DNA of 64,000 bases from positions 63,545,435-63,609,434 of the forward strand of contig NC_132904.1 of the NCBI RefSeq assembly GCF_047675955.1, written 5' to 3'. The position numbers and the translations under genes are program-made. Below, in pieces: positions 50,701 through 62,535 of this stretch; position 1 is the stretch's first letter; every line of letters starts with the position of its first letter. The notes under the pieces are model-generated. The model was given only the letters and a program-made list of their open reading frames with translations, did not search any database and was not told where the DNA came from. The DNA comes from Chlorocebus sabaeus (lineage: Eukaryota > Chordata > Mammalia > Primates > Cercopithecidae).

Positions 50701-51193
50701 CCGTTCAAAACAGGAAAGAATCTTTCTGAGAAACTGCTCTGTGTTCTGTTAATTCATCCCACAGAGTTACATCTTTCCCTTCCAGAAGCCTTTTGCTAAG
50801 GCTGTTCTTGAGGAATTGGCAAAGGGATATTTGGAAGCCCATAGAGGGCTACGGTGAAAAAGGAAATATCTTCCGTTCAAAACTGGAAAGAAGCTTTCTG
50901 AGAACCTGCTCTGTGTTCTGTTAATTCATCTCACAGAGTTACATCTTTACCTCCAAGAAGTCTTTCGCTAAGGCTGTTCTTGTGGAATTGGCAAAGGGAT
51001 ATTTGGAAGCCCATAGAGGGCTACGGTGAAAAAGGAAATATCTGCCGTTCAAAACTGGAAAGAAGCTTTCTGAGGAACTGCTCTGTGTTCTGTTAATTCA
51101 TCTCACAGAGTTACAACTTTCCCTTCAAGAAGCCTTTCGATAAGGCTGTTCTTGTGGAATTGGCAAAGGGATATTTGGAAGCCCATAGAGGGC
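47758..51193 (+). repeat. Zone C, partial rearranged copy C3 (20 monomers)
   Basis: Where C2 would restart, three B-type monomers are found instead: GATCTC/TTTGGATTAGG (47758), AGAACGC (47929) and AACAGG/GAAAGTGCTC (48101). A fusion monomer (48273-48444) follows, then the C series resumes (AAAAGTC 48445, AAGAAAAGAGC 48617, CTAAGTGTG 48789, GCTTTGTGAG 49132). A second jump occurs at 49304, where a GAGTTTTGTT monomer acquires the AGAGGTCT tail. From 49476 the order is TATGGG, CACAGTGTTAC, TTTGTAAG, AAATGTGG, GATGATG (50335), GTGTAAAAGG (50506) and CCTCCAAGAAG (50850). GATGATG lies 5672 bp (33 monomers) after its C2 counterpart. Confidence 0.84.
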
Positions 51194-53083
51194 TATGGTG
51201 AAAAAGGAAATATCTTCCCTTCAAAACTGGAAAGAAGCTTTCTGAGAAACTGCTCTGTGTTATGTTAATTCATCTCACAGAGTTACATCTTTCCCTTCAA
51301 AAAGCCTTTCGCTAAGGCTGTTCTTGTGGAATTGGCAAAGGGATATTTGGAAGCCCATAGAGGGCTATGGTGAAAAAGGGAATATCTTCCGTTCATGACT
51401 GGAAAGAAGCTTTCTGAGAAACTACTCTGTGTTCTGTTAATTCATCTCACAGAGTTACATCTTTCCCTTCAAGAAGCCTTTCGCTAAGGCCGTTCTTGTG
51501 GAATTGGCAAAGGGATATTTGGAAGCCCATAGAGGGCTACGGTGAAAAAGGAAATATCTTCCGTTCAAAACTGGAAAGAAGCTTTCTGAGAAACTGCTCT
51601 GTGTTCTGTTAATTCAACTCACAGAGTTACATCTTTCCCTTCAAGAAGCCTTTCACAAGGCCTGTTCCTGTGGAATTGGCAATGTGATATTTGGAAGCCC
51701 ATAAGGACTATGGTGAAAAAGGAAATATCTTCCGTTCAAATGTGGAAAGAAGCCTTCTGAGAAACTGCTCTGTGTTCTGTTAATTCATCTCACAGAGTTA
51801 CATCTTTCCCTTCAAGAAGCCTTTCGCTAAGGCTGTTCTTGTGGAATTGGCAAAGGGATATTTGGAAGCCCATAGAGGGCTATGGTGAAAAAGGAAATAT
51901 CTTCCGTTCAAAACAGGAAAGAAGCCTTCTGAGAAACTGCTCTGTGTTCTGTTAATTCATCTCACGGAGTTACATCTCTCCCTTCAAGAAGCCTTTCGCT
52001 AAGGCTGTTCTTGTGGAATTGGCAAAGGGATATTTGGAAGCCCATACAGGGCGATGGTGAAATAGGAAATATCTTCCGTTCAAAACTGGAAAGAAGCTTT
52101 CTGAGAAACTGCTCTGTGTTCTGTTAATTCATCTCACAGAGTTATATCCTTCCCTTCAATTAGCCTTTCGCTAAGGCTTTTCTTGTGGAATTGGCAAAGG
52201 ATATTTGGAAGCCCATAGAGGTCTATGGTGAAAAAGTAAATATCTTCCGTTCAAAACTGGAAAGAAGCTTTCTGAGGAACTGTTCTGTGTTCTGTTAATT
52301 CATCTCACAGAGTTACATCTCTCCCTTCAAAAAGCCTTTCGCTAAGGCTGTTCTTGTGGAATTGGCAAAGGGATATTTGGAAGCCCATAGAGGGCTACGG
52401 TGAAAAAGGAAATATCTTCCCTTCAAAACTGGAAAGAAGCTTTCTGAGAAACTGCTCTGTGTTCTGTTAATTCATCTCACAGAGTTACATCTTTCTCTTC
52501 AAGAAGCCTTTCGCTAAGGCTGTTCTTGTGGAATTCGCAAAGGGATATTTGGAAGCCCTTAGAGGGCTATGGTGAAAAAGGGAATATCTTCCGTTCAAAA
52601 CTGCTAAAGAAGCTTTCTCAGAAACTACTCTGTGTTCTGTTAATTCATCTCACAGAGTTACATCTTTCCCTTCAAGATGCCTTTCCTAAGGCTGTTCTTG
52701 TGGAATTGGCAAAGGGATATTTGGAAGCCCATAGAGGGCTACAGTGAAAAAGGAAGTATCTTCCGTTCAGAACTGTAAAGAAGCTTTCTGAGAAACTGCT
52801 CTGTGTTCTGTTAATTCATCTCACAGAGTTACATCTCTCCCTTCAAGAAGCCTTTCACTAGGCCTGTTCTTGTGGAATTGGCAATGTGATATTTGGAAGC
52901 CCATAGAGGGCTATGGTGAAAAAGGAAATGTCTTCCGTTCAAAACTGGAAAGAATCTTTCTGAGAAACTGCTCTGTGTTCTGTTAATTCATCTCACAGAG
53001 TTACATCTTTCCCTTCAAGAAGCCTTTCGCTAAGGCTGTTCTTGAGGAATTGGCAAAGGGATATTTGGAAGCCCATAGAGGGC
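51194..53083 (+). repeat. Zone D block D1 (11 monomers)
   Basis: The monomer order here is partly repeated at 58927-60645 and again near the window end. Markers are TTCCCTTC/GTTATGTT (51194), TTCATGACTGG/AAACTACTC (51366), CACAAGGCCTG (51538), AAATGTGG (51709), AACAGG (51881), GTGAAATAGG (52053), GAGGAACTG (52224), EcoRI-bearing GGAATTCGC (52396), AAACTACTC/TTTCCTAAGG (52568) and TACAGTG (52740). The 51538 monomer ends with CCATAAGGAC, a shortened form. Monomers here carry more private substitutions than those in zones A-C. Confidence 0.78.
52531..52536. other. EcoRI site in GTGGAATTCGC variant (D1)
   Basis: A G-to-C change turns the common GGAATTGGC into GGAATTCGC and creates EcoRI. This is a different origin from the EcoRI sites in zone C. 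The variant also occurs at 60266 and 63531. Confidence 0.95.
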
Positions 53084-55489
53084 TATGGTGAAAAAGGAAA
53101 TATCTGCCGTTCAAAACTGTAAAGAAGCTTTCTGAGGAACTGCTCTGTGTTCTGTTAATTCATCTCACAGAGTTACATCTTTCCCTTCAAAAAGCCTTTC
53201 GCTAATGCTGTTCTTGTGGAATTGGCTAAGGGATATTTGGAAGCCCATAGAGGGCTATGGTGAAAAAGGAAATATCTGCCGTTCAAAACTGGAAAGAAGC
53301 TTTCTGAGGAACTGCTCTGTGTTCTGTTAACTCATCTCACAGAGTTACATCTTTCCCTTCAATTACCCTTTGGATAAGGCTGTTCTGGTGGAATTGCCAA
53401 AGTGATATTTGGAAGCCAATAGAGGGCTATGGTGAAAAAGGAAATATCTTCCGTTCAAAACTGGAAAGAAGCTTTCTGAGAAACTGCTCTGTGTTTTGTT
53501 AATTCATCTCACAGAGTTACATCTTTCCCTTCAAGAAGCATTTCGCTAAGGCTGTTCTTGTGGAATTGGCAAAGGGATATTTGGAAGGCCATAGAAGTCT
53601 GCGGGAAAAAGGAAATATCTTCCGTTCAAAACTGGAAAGAAGCTTTCTGAGAAACTGCTCTGTGTTCTGTTAATTCATCTCACAGAGTTACACCTTTCCC
53701 TTCAAGAAGCCTTTCGACAAGGCTGTTCTTGTGGAATTGGCAAAGGGATATTTGGAAGCCCTTAGAAGGCTACGGTGAAAAAGGAAATATCTTCCGTTCA
53801 AAACTGGAAAGAAGCTTTCTGAGAAACTGCTCTGTGTTCTGTTAATTCATCTCACAGAGTTAAATCTTTCCCTTCAAGAAGGATTTCGCTAAGGCTGTTC
53901 TTGTGGAATTGGCAAAGGGATATTTGGAAGTCCATAGAGGGCTAAGGTGAAAAAGGAAATATCTTCCCTTCAAAACTGGAAAGAAGCTTTCTGAGAAACT
54001 GCTCTGTGTTATGTTAATTCATCTCACAGAGTTACATATTTCCCTTCAAAAATCCTTTCGCTAAGGCTGTTCTTGTGAAATTGGCAAAGGGATATTTGGA
54101 AACCCATAGAGGGCTATGGTGAAAAAGGGAATATCTTACGTTCAAAACTGGGAAGAAGCTTTCTGAGAAACTACTCTGTGTTCTGTTAATTCATCTCACA
54201 GGGTTACATCTTTCCCTTCAAGAAGTGTTTCACAAGGCCTGTTCCTGTGGAATTGGCAATGTGATATTTGGAAGCCCATAGAGGGCTATGGTGAAAAAGG
54301 AAATATCTTCCGTTCAAAACTGGAAAGAAGCTTTCTGAGAAACTGCTCTGTGTTCTGTTAATTCATCTCACAGAGTTACATCTCTCCCTTCAAGAAGCCT
54401 TTCGTTAAGGCTGTTCTTGTGGAATTGGCAAAGGGATATTTGGAAGCCCATAGAGGTCTATGGTGAAAAAGGAAATATCTTCCGTTCAAAACTGGAAAGA
54501 AGCTTTCTGAGAAACTGCTCTGTGTTCTGTTAATTCATCTCACAGAGTTACATCTTTCCCTCCAAGAAGTCTTTCGCTAAGGCTGTTCTTGTGGAATTGG
54601 CAAAGGGATATTTGGAACCCCTAGAGGGCTATGGTGAAAAAGGAAATATATGCCGTTCAAAACTGGAAAGAAGCTTTCTGAGGAACTGCTCTGTGTTCTG
54701 TTAATTCATCTCACAGAGTTACATCTTTCCCTTCAAAAAGCCTTTCGCTAAGGCTGTTCTTGTGGAATTAAAAAAGGGATATTTGGAAGCCCATAGAGGG
54801 CTATGGTGAAAAAGGAAATATCTTCCGTTCAAAACTGGAAAGAAGCTTTCTGAGAAACTGCTCTGTGTTCTGTTAATTCATCTCACAGAGTTATATCTTT
54901 CCCTTCAATTAGCCTTTCGCTAAGGCTGTTCTTGTGGAATTGGCAAAGGGATATTTGGAAGCCCATAGAGGGCTATGGTGAAAAAGGAAATATCTTCCGT
55001 TCAGAACTGGAAAGAAGCTTTCTGAGAAACTGCTCTGTGTTCTTTTAATTCTTCTCACAGAGTTACATCTTTCCCTTCAAGAAACCTTTCACTAAGGCTG
55101 TTCTTGTGGAATTGGCAAAGGGATATTTGGAAGCCCATAGAGGGCTATGGTGAAAAAGGAAATATCTTCCGTTCAAAACTGGAAAGAAGGTTTCTGAGAA
55201 ACTGCTCTGTGTTCTGTTAATTCATCTCACAGAGTTACATCATTCCCTTCAAAAAGCCTTTCGCTAATGCTGTTCTTGTGGAATTGGCAAAGGGATATTT
55301 GGAAGCCCATAGAGGGCTATGGTGAAAAAGGAAATATCTTCCGTTCAAAACTGGAAAAAAGCTTTCTGAGAAACTGCTCTGTGTTCTGTTAATTCATCTC
55401 ACAGAGTTACATCTTTCCCTTTAAGAAGCCTTTCGCTAAGGCTGTTCTTGTGGAATTGGCAAAGGGATATTTGGAAGCCCATAGAGGGC
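53084..55489 (+). repeat. Zone D block D2 (14 monomers)
   Basis: This is a mixed series. ATCTGCC/GGCTAAGG (53084), TTTGGATAAGG with GCCAAAGTG (53256), GTGTTTTGTT (53428), TGCGGG (53600) and TTAAATC/AAGGATTTC (53771) recur in the same order at 61333-62191. AACTACTC/GTGTTTCAC (54115), CCTCCAAGAAG/GAACCCCTAG (54459), AAAAAGGG (54630) and CTTTTAATTCTTC (54974) follow. The last three monomers (54974-55489) recur at 60646-61161. Confidence 0.75.
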
Positions 55490-56176
55490 TATGGTGAAAA
55501 AGGAAATATCTTCCGTTCAAAACTGGAAAGAAGCTTTCAGAGAAACTGCTCTGTGTTCTGTTAATTCATCTCACAGAGTTACATCTTTCCCTTCAAGAAG
55601 CCTTTCGCTAAGGCTGTTCTTGTGGATTTTCAAAGGGATATTTGGAAGCCCAGAGTGGGCTACGGTGAAAAAGGAAATATCTTCCCTTCAAAACTGGAAA
55701 GAATCTTTCTGAGAAACTGTTCTGTGTTCTGTTAATTCATCTCACAGAGTTACATCTTTCCCTTCAAGAAGCCTTTAGCCAAGGCTTTTCTTGTGGAATT
55801 GGCAAAGGAATATTTGGAAGCCCATAGAGGGCTATGGTGAAAAAGGAATTATCTTCCGTTCAAAACTGGAAAGAAGCTTTATGAGAAACTGCTCTGTGTT
55901 CTGTTAATTCATCTCACAGAGTTACATCTTTCCCTTCAAGAAGCCTTTCGCCAAGGCTGTTCTTGTGGAATTGGCAAAGGGATATTTGGAAGCCCATAGT
56001 GGGCTACGGCGAAAAAGGAAATATCTTCCGTTAAAAACTGGAAAGAAGTTTTCTGAGAAACTGATCTATGTTCTTTTAATTCATCTCACAGAGTTACATC
56101 TTTCCCTTCCGGAAGCCTTTCGCTAAGGCTGTTCTTGTGCAATTGGCAAAGGGATATTTGGAAGCCCATAGAGGTC
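55490..56176 (+). repeat. Four-monomer zone B-like island in zone D
   Basis: The order is GTGGATTTTC/CCCAGAGTGGG (55490), TTTAGCCAAGG (55661), GGAATTATC/GCTTTATGAG (55833) and GTTAAAAACTGG/CTGATCTATG (56005). It is the same order as zone B 28336-29022. Private differences such as GCTTTCAGAG and GTTCTTTTAATTC suggest an older relationship than that among B1-B3. It shows that zones B and D share ancestry or have exchanged sequence. Confidence 0.78.
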
Positions 56177-56347
56177 TGCGGGAAAAAGGAAATATCTTCC
56201 GTTCAAAACTGGAAAGAAGCTTTCTGAGAAACTGCTCTGTGTTCTGTTAATTCATCTCACAGAGTTACATCTTTCCCTTCAAGAAGCCTTTCGCTAAGGC
56301 TATTCTTGAGGAATTGGCACAGGGATATTTGGAAGCCCTTAGAGGAC

Positions 56348-57551
56348 TATGGTGAAAAAGGAAATATCTTCCGTTCAAAACTGGAAAGAAGCTTTCTGAG
56401 AAACTGCTCTGTGTTCTGTTAATTCATCTCACAGAGTTAGATCTTTCCCTCCAAGAAGTCTTTCGCTAAGGCTGTTCTTGTGGAATTGGCAAAGGGATAT
56501 TTGGAAGCCCTTAGAGGGCTACGGTGAAAAAGGAAACATCTGCCGTTCAAAACTGGAAAGAAGCTTTCTGAGGAACTGCTCTGTGTTCTGTTAATTCATC
56601 TCACAGAGTTACACCTTTCCCTTCCAGAAGCCTTTCGCTAAGGCTGTTCTTGTGGAATTGGCAAAGGGATATTTGGAAGCCCATAGAGGGCTATGGTGAA
56701 AAAGTAAATATCTTCCCTTCAAAACTGGAAAGAAGCTTTCTGAGAAACTGCTCTGTGTTATGTTAATTCATCTCACAGAGTTACATCTTTCCCTTCAAGA
56801 AGCATTTCGCTAAGGCTGTTCTTGTGGAATTGGCAAAGGGATATTTGGAATCCCATAGAGGGCTATGGTGAAAAATGGAATATCATCCGTTCAAGACTGG
56901 AAAGAAGCTTTCTGAGAAACTACTCTGTGTTCTGTTAATTCATCTCACAGAGTTACATCTTTCCCTTCAAGAAGCCTTTCGCTAAGGCTGTTCTTGTGGA
57001 ATTGGCAAAGGGATATTTGGAAGCCCATAGAGGGCTACGGTGTAAAAGGAAATATCTTCCGTTCAAAACTGGAAAGAAGCTTTCTGAGAAACTGCTCTGT
57101 GTTCTGTTAATTCATCTCACAGAGTTACATCTTTCCCTTCAAGAAGCCTTTCACAAGGCCTGATCCTGTGGAATTGGCAATGTGATATTTGGAAGCCCAT
57201 AGAGGGCTATGGTGAAAAAGGAAATAACTTCCGTTCAAATGTGGAAAGAAGCTTTCTGAGAAACTGCTCTGTGTTCTGTTAATTCATCTCACAGAGTTAC
57301 ATCTTTCCCTTCAAGAAGCCTTTCGCTAAGGCTGTTGTTGTGGAATTGGCAAAGGGATATTTGGAAGCCCATAGAGGGCTATGGTGAAAAAGCAAATATC
57401 TTCCGTTCAAAACTGGAAAGAAGCCTTCTGAGAAACTGCTCTGTGTTCTGTTAATTCATCTCACAGAGTTACATCTTTCCCGTCAAGAAGCCTTTCGCTA
57501 AGTCTGTTCTTGATTAATTGGCAAAGGGATATTTGGAAGCCCATAGAGGGC
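56348..57551 (+). repeat. 7-monomer block, first copy (zone D)
   Basis: The private word GTTAGATCTTTCCC in the monomer at 56348 recurs in the monomer at 57552, 1204 bp or 7 monomers later. AAACATCTGCC, AAGTAAATATCTTCCC/GTTATGTT and ATGGAATATC/CAAGACTGG follow in both copies. The remainder of this unit holds CACAAGGCCTGATC (57036) and AAATGTGG (57208). Confidence 0.82.
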
Positions 57552-58239
57552 TTTGGTGAAAAAGGAAATATCTTCCGTTCAAAACTGGAAAGAAGCTTTC
57601 TGAGAAACTGCTCTGTGTTCTGTTAATTCATCTCACAGAGTTAGATCTTTCCCTCCAAGAAGTCTTTCGCTAAGGCTGTTCTTGTGGAATTGGCAAAGGG
57701 ATATTTGGAAGCCCTTAGAGGGCTACGGTGAAAAAGGAAACATCTGCCGTTCAAAACTGGAAAGAAGCTTTCTGAGGAACTGCTCTGTGTTCTGTTAATT
57801 CATCTCACAGAGTTACATCTTTCCCTTCAAAAAGCCTTTCGCTAAGGCTGTTCTTGTGGAATTGGCAAAGGGATATTTGGAAGGCCATAGAGGGCTATGG
57901 TGAAAAAGTAAATATCTTCCCTTCAAAACTGGAAAGAAGCTTTCTGAGAAACTGCTCTGTGTTATGTTAATTCATCTCACAGAGTTACATCTTTCCCTTC
58001 AAGAAGCATTTCGCTAAGGCTGTTCTTGTGGAATTGGCAAAGGGATATTTGGAAGCCCATAGAGGGCTATGGTGAAAAATGGAATATCTTCCGTTCAAGA
58101 CTGGAAAGAAGCTTTCTGAGAAACTGCTCTGTGTTCTGTTAATTCATCTCACAGAGTTACATCTTTCCCTTCAAGAAGCCTTTCACAAGGCCTGTTCTTG
58201 TGGAATTGGCAATGTGATATTTGGAAGCCCATAGAGGTC
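57552..58239 (+). repeat. 7-monomer block, partial second copy (zone D)
   Basis: The first four monomers repeat 56348-57035 at 1204-bp spacing. In the fourth, the tail switches to CACAAGGCCTG and GCAATGTG, so a fusion has skipped the next monomer. A TGCGGG monomer follows at 58240. A third, less complete version of the same series starts at 58583. Confidence 0.8.
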
Positions 58240-58926
58240 TGCGGGAAAAAGGAAATATCTTCCGTTCAAAACTGGAAAGAAGCTTTCTGAGAAACTGCTC
58301 TGTGTTCTGTTAATTCATCTCACAGAGTTACATCTTTCCCTTTAAGAAGCCTTTCACAAGGCCTGTTCTTGTGGAATTGGCAATGTGATATTTGGAAGCC
58401 CATAGAGGGCTATGGTGAAAAAGGAAATATCTTCCGTTCAAATGTGGAAAGAAGCTTTCTGAGAAACTGCTCTGTGTTCTGTTAATTCATCTCACAGAGT
58501 TACATCTTTCCCTTCAAGAAGCCTTTCGCTAAGGCTATTCTTGAGGAATTGGCAAAGGGATATTTGGAAGCCCTTAGAGGGCTATGGTGAAAAAGGAAAT
58601 ATCTTCCGTTCAAAACTGGAAAGAAGCTTTCTGAGAAACTGCTCTGTGTTCTGTTAATTCATCTCACAGAGTTACATCTTTCCCTCCAAGAAGTCTTTCG
58701 CTAAGGCTGTTCTTGTGGAATTGGCAAAGGGATATTTGGAAGCCCATAGAGGGCTACGGTGAAAAAGGAAATACCTGCCGTTCAAAACTGGAAAGAAGCT
58801 TTCTGAGGAACTGCTCTGTGTTCTGTTAATTCATCTCACAGAGTTACACCTTTCCCTTCAAGAAGCCTTTTGATAAGGCTGTTCTTGTGGAATTGGCAAA
58901 GGGATATTTGGAAGCCCATAGAGGGC

Positions 58927-60645
58927 TATGGTGAAAAAGGAAATATCTTCCCTTCAAAACTGGAAAGAAGCTTTCTGAGAAACTGCTCTGTGTTATGTTA
59001 ATTCATCTCACAGAGTTACATCTTTCCCTTCAAGAAGCATTTCGCTAAGGCTGTTCTTGTGGAATTGGCAAAGGGATATTTGGAAGCCCCTAGAGGGCTA
59101 TGGTGAAAAAGGGAATATCTTCCGTTCAAGACTGGAAAGAAGCTTTCTGAGAAACTACTCTGTGTTCTGTTAATTCATCTCACAGAGTTACATCTTTCCC
59201 TTCAAGAAGCCTTTCGCTAAGGCTGTTCTTGTGGAATTGGCAAAGGGATATTTGGAAGCCCATAGAGGGCTACGGTGAAAAAGGAAATATCTTCCGTTCA
59301 AAACTGGAAAGAAGCTTTCTGAGAAACTGCTCTGTGTTCTGTTAATTCATCTCAGAGAGTTACATCTTTCCCTTCAAGAAGCCTTTCACGAGGCCTGTTC
59401 CTGTGGAATTTGCAATGTGATATTTGGAAGCCCATAGAGGGCTATGGTGAAAAAGGAAATATCTTCCGTTCAAATGTGGAAAGAAGCTTTCTGAGAAACT
59501 GCTCTGTGTTCTGTTAATTCATCTCACAGAGTTACATCTTTCCCTTCAAGAAGCCTTTCGCTAAGCCTGTTGTTGTAGAATTGGCAAAGGGATATTTGGA
59601 AGCCCATAGAGGGCTATGGTGAAAAAGGAAATATCTTCCGTTCAAAATTGGAAAGAAGCCGTCTGAGAAACTGCTCTGTGTTCTGTTAATTCATCTCACA
59701 GAGTTACATCTCTCCCTTCAAGAAGCCTTTCGCTAAGGCTGTTCTTGTGGAATTGGCAAAGGGATATTTGGAAGCCCATACAGGGCTATGGTGAAATAGG
59801 AAATAACTTCCGTTCAAAACTGGAAAGAAGCTTTCTGAGAAACTGCTCTGTGTTCTGTTAATTCATCTCACGGAGTTATATCCTTCCCTTCAATTAGCCT
59901 TTCGCTAAGGCTGTTCTTGTGGAATTGGCAAAGGGATATTTGGAAGCCCATAGAGGGCTATGGTGAAAAAGTAAATAATTTCCGTTCAAAACTGGAAAGA
60001 AGCTTTCTGAGGAACTGCTCTGTGTTCTGTTAATTCATCTCAAAGAGTTACATCTCTCCCTTCAAAAAGCCTTTCGCTAAGGCTGTTCTTGTGGAATTGG
60101 CAAAGGGATATTTGGAAGCCCATAGAGGGCTACGGTGAAAAAGGAAATATCTTCCCTTCAAAACTGGAAAGAAGCTTTCTGAGAAACTGCTCTGTGTTCT
60201 GTTAATTCATCTCACAGAGTTACATCTTTCTCTTCAAGAAGCCTTTCTCTAAGGCTGTTCTTGTGGAATTCGCAAAGGGATATTTGGAAGCCCTTAGAGG
60301 GCTATGGTGAAAAAGGGAATATCTTCCGTTCAAAACTGGAAAGAAGATTTCTCAGAAACTACTCTGTGTTCTGTTAATTCATCTCACAGAGTTACATCTT
60401 TCCCTTCAAGAAGCCTTTCCTAAGGCTGTTCTTGTGGAATTGGCAAAGGGATATTTGGAAGCCCATAGAGGGCTACAGTGAAAAAGGAAATATCTTCCGT
60501 TCAAAACTGTAAAGAAGCTTTCTGAGAAACTGCTCTGTGTTCTGTTAATTCATCTCACAGAGTTATATCTTTCCCTTCAATTAGCCTTTCGCTAAGGCTG
60601 TTCTTGTGGAATTGGCAAAGGGATATTTGGAAGCCCATAGAGGGC
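58927..60645 (+). repeat. Zone D block D1', second occurrence (10 monomers)
   Basis: This block is collinear with 51194-52911 at an offset of about 7733 bp (45 monomers). It has TTCCCTTC/GTTATGTT (58927), CAAGACTGG/ACTACTC (59099), CTCAGAGAG/CACGAGGCC (59271), AAATGTGG (59443), CCGTCTGAG (59615), GTGAAATAGG (59787), AAGTAAATAATTTCC (59959), EcoRI-bearing GGAATTCGC (60131), TTTCCTAAGG (60303) and TACAGTG (60474). Many private differences between the two copies indicate an older duplication than C1/C2. Confidence 0.8.
60266..60271. other. EcoRI site in GTGGAATTCGC variant (D1')
   Basis: This is the same variant as at 52531, in the corresponding monomer of the second D1-type block. Confidence 0.95.
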
Positions 60646-62535
60646 TATGGTGAAAAAGGAAATATCTTCCGTTCAAAACTGGAAAGAAGCTTTCTGAGAA
60701 ACTGCTCTGTGTTCTTTTAATTCTTCTCACAGAGTTACATCTTTCCCTTCAAGAAACCTTTCACTAAGGCTGTTCTTGTGGAATTGGCAAAGGGATATTT
60801 GGAAGCCCATAGAGGGCTATGGTGAAAAAGGAAATATCTTCCGTTCAAAACTGGAAAGAAGCTTTCTGAGAAACTGCTCTGTGTTCTGTTAATTCATCTC
60901 ACAGAGTTACATCTTTCCCTTCAAAAAGCCTTTCGCTAATGCTGTTCTTGTGGAATTGGCAAAGGGATATTTGGAAGCCCATAGAGGGCTATGGTGAAAA
61001 TGGAAATATCTTCCGTTCAAAACTGGAAAGAAGCTTTCTGAGAAACTGCTCTGTGTTCTGTTAATTCATCTCACAGAGTTACATCTCTCCCTTCAAGAAG
61101 CCTTTTGTTAAGGCTGTTCTTGTGGAATTGGCAAAGGGATATTTGGAAGCCCATAGAGGGCTTTGGTGAAAAAGGAAATATCTTCCGTTCAAAACTGGAA
61201 AGAAGCTTTCTGAGAAACTGCTCTGTGCTCTGTTAATTCATCTCACAGAGTTACATCTTTCCCTCCAAGAAGTCTTTCGCTAAGGCTGCTCTTGTGGAAT
61301 TGGCAAAGGGATATTTGGAACCCCTAGAGGGCTATGGTGAAAAAGGAAATATCTGCCGTTCAAAACTGGAAAGAAGCTTTCTGAGGAACTGCTCTGTGTT
61401 CTGTTAATTCATCTCACAGAGTTACATCTTTCCCTTCAAAAAGCCTTTCGCTAATGCTGTTCTTGTGGAATTGGCTAAGGGATATTTGGAAGCCCATAGA
61501 GGGCTATGGTGAAAAAGGTAATATCTGCCGTTCAAAACTGGAAAGAAGCTTTCTGAGGAACTGCTCTGTGTTCTGTTAACTCATATCACAGAGTTACATC
61601 TTTCCCTTCAATTACCGTTTGGATAAGGCTGTTCTCGTGGAATTGCCCAAGTGATATTTGGAAGCCTATAGAGGGCTATGGCGAAAAAGGAAATATCTTC
61701 CGTTCAAAACTGGAAAGAAGCTTTCTGAGAAACTGCTCTGTGTTTTGTTAATTCATCTCACAGAGTTACATCTTTCCCTTCAAGAAGTATTTCGCTAAGG
61801 CTGTTCTTGTGGAATTGGCAAAGGGATATTTGGAAGCCCATAGAGGTCTGCGGGAAAAAGGAAATATCTTCCGTTCAAAACTGGAAAGAAGCTTTCTGAG
61901 AAACTGCTCTGTTTTCTGTTAATTCATCTCACAGAGTTACACCTTTCCCTTCAAGAAGCCTTTCGATAAGGCTGTTCTTGTGGAATTGGCAAAGGGATAT
62001 TTGGAAGCCCTTAGAGGGCTACGGTGAAAAAGGAAATATCTTCCGTTCAAAACTGGAAAGAAGCTTTCTGAGAAACTGCTCTGTGTTCTGTTAATTCATC
62101 TCACAGAGTTACATCTTTCCCTTCAAGAAGGCTTTCGCTAAGGCTGTTCTTGTGCAATTGGCAAAGGGATATTTGGAAGCCCATAGAGGGCTATGGTGAA
62201 AAAGTGAATATCTTCCGTTCAAAACTGGAAAGAAGCTTTCTGAGAAACTACTCTGTGTTCTGTTAACTCATCTCACAGAGTTACATCTTTCCCTTCAAGA
62301 AGCCTTTCACAAGGCCTGTTCTTGTGGAATTGGCAATGTGATATTTGGAAGCCCATAGAGGGCTATGGTGAAAAAGGAAATATCTTCCGTTCAAATGTGG
62401 AAAGAAGCTTTCTGAGAAACTGCTCTGTGTTCCGTTAATTTATCTCACAGAGTTACATCTTTCCCTTCAAGAAGACTTTCGATAAGGCTGTTCTTGTGGA
62501 ATTGGCCAAGGGATATTTGGAAGCCCATAGAGGGC
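60646..62535 (+). repeat. Zone D block D2' (11 monomers)
   Basis: 60646-61161 repeats 54974-55489 at 5672 bp (33 monomers). The monomer at 61162 has TTTGGTG, GTGCTCTGTT and GAACCCCTAG, as in 54459. 61333-62191 repeats 53084-53942 at about 8249 bp (48 monomers). The differing offsets show that pieces were reshuffled between the two copies. The block ends with GTGAATATC/ACTACTC (62192) and AAATGTGG (62364). Confidence 0.77.

Noticed and set aside
52526..52747. Open reading stretch of 73 codons in zone D, and a similar one at 55491-55712
   Set aside because: Both are chance openings in satellite monomers caused by small indels or single changes. The predicted residues are just the satellite words in another frame.
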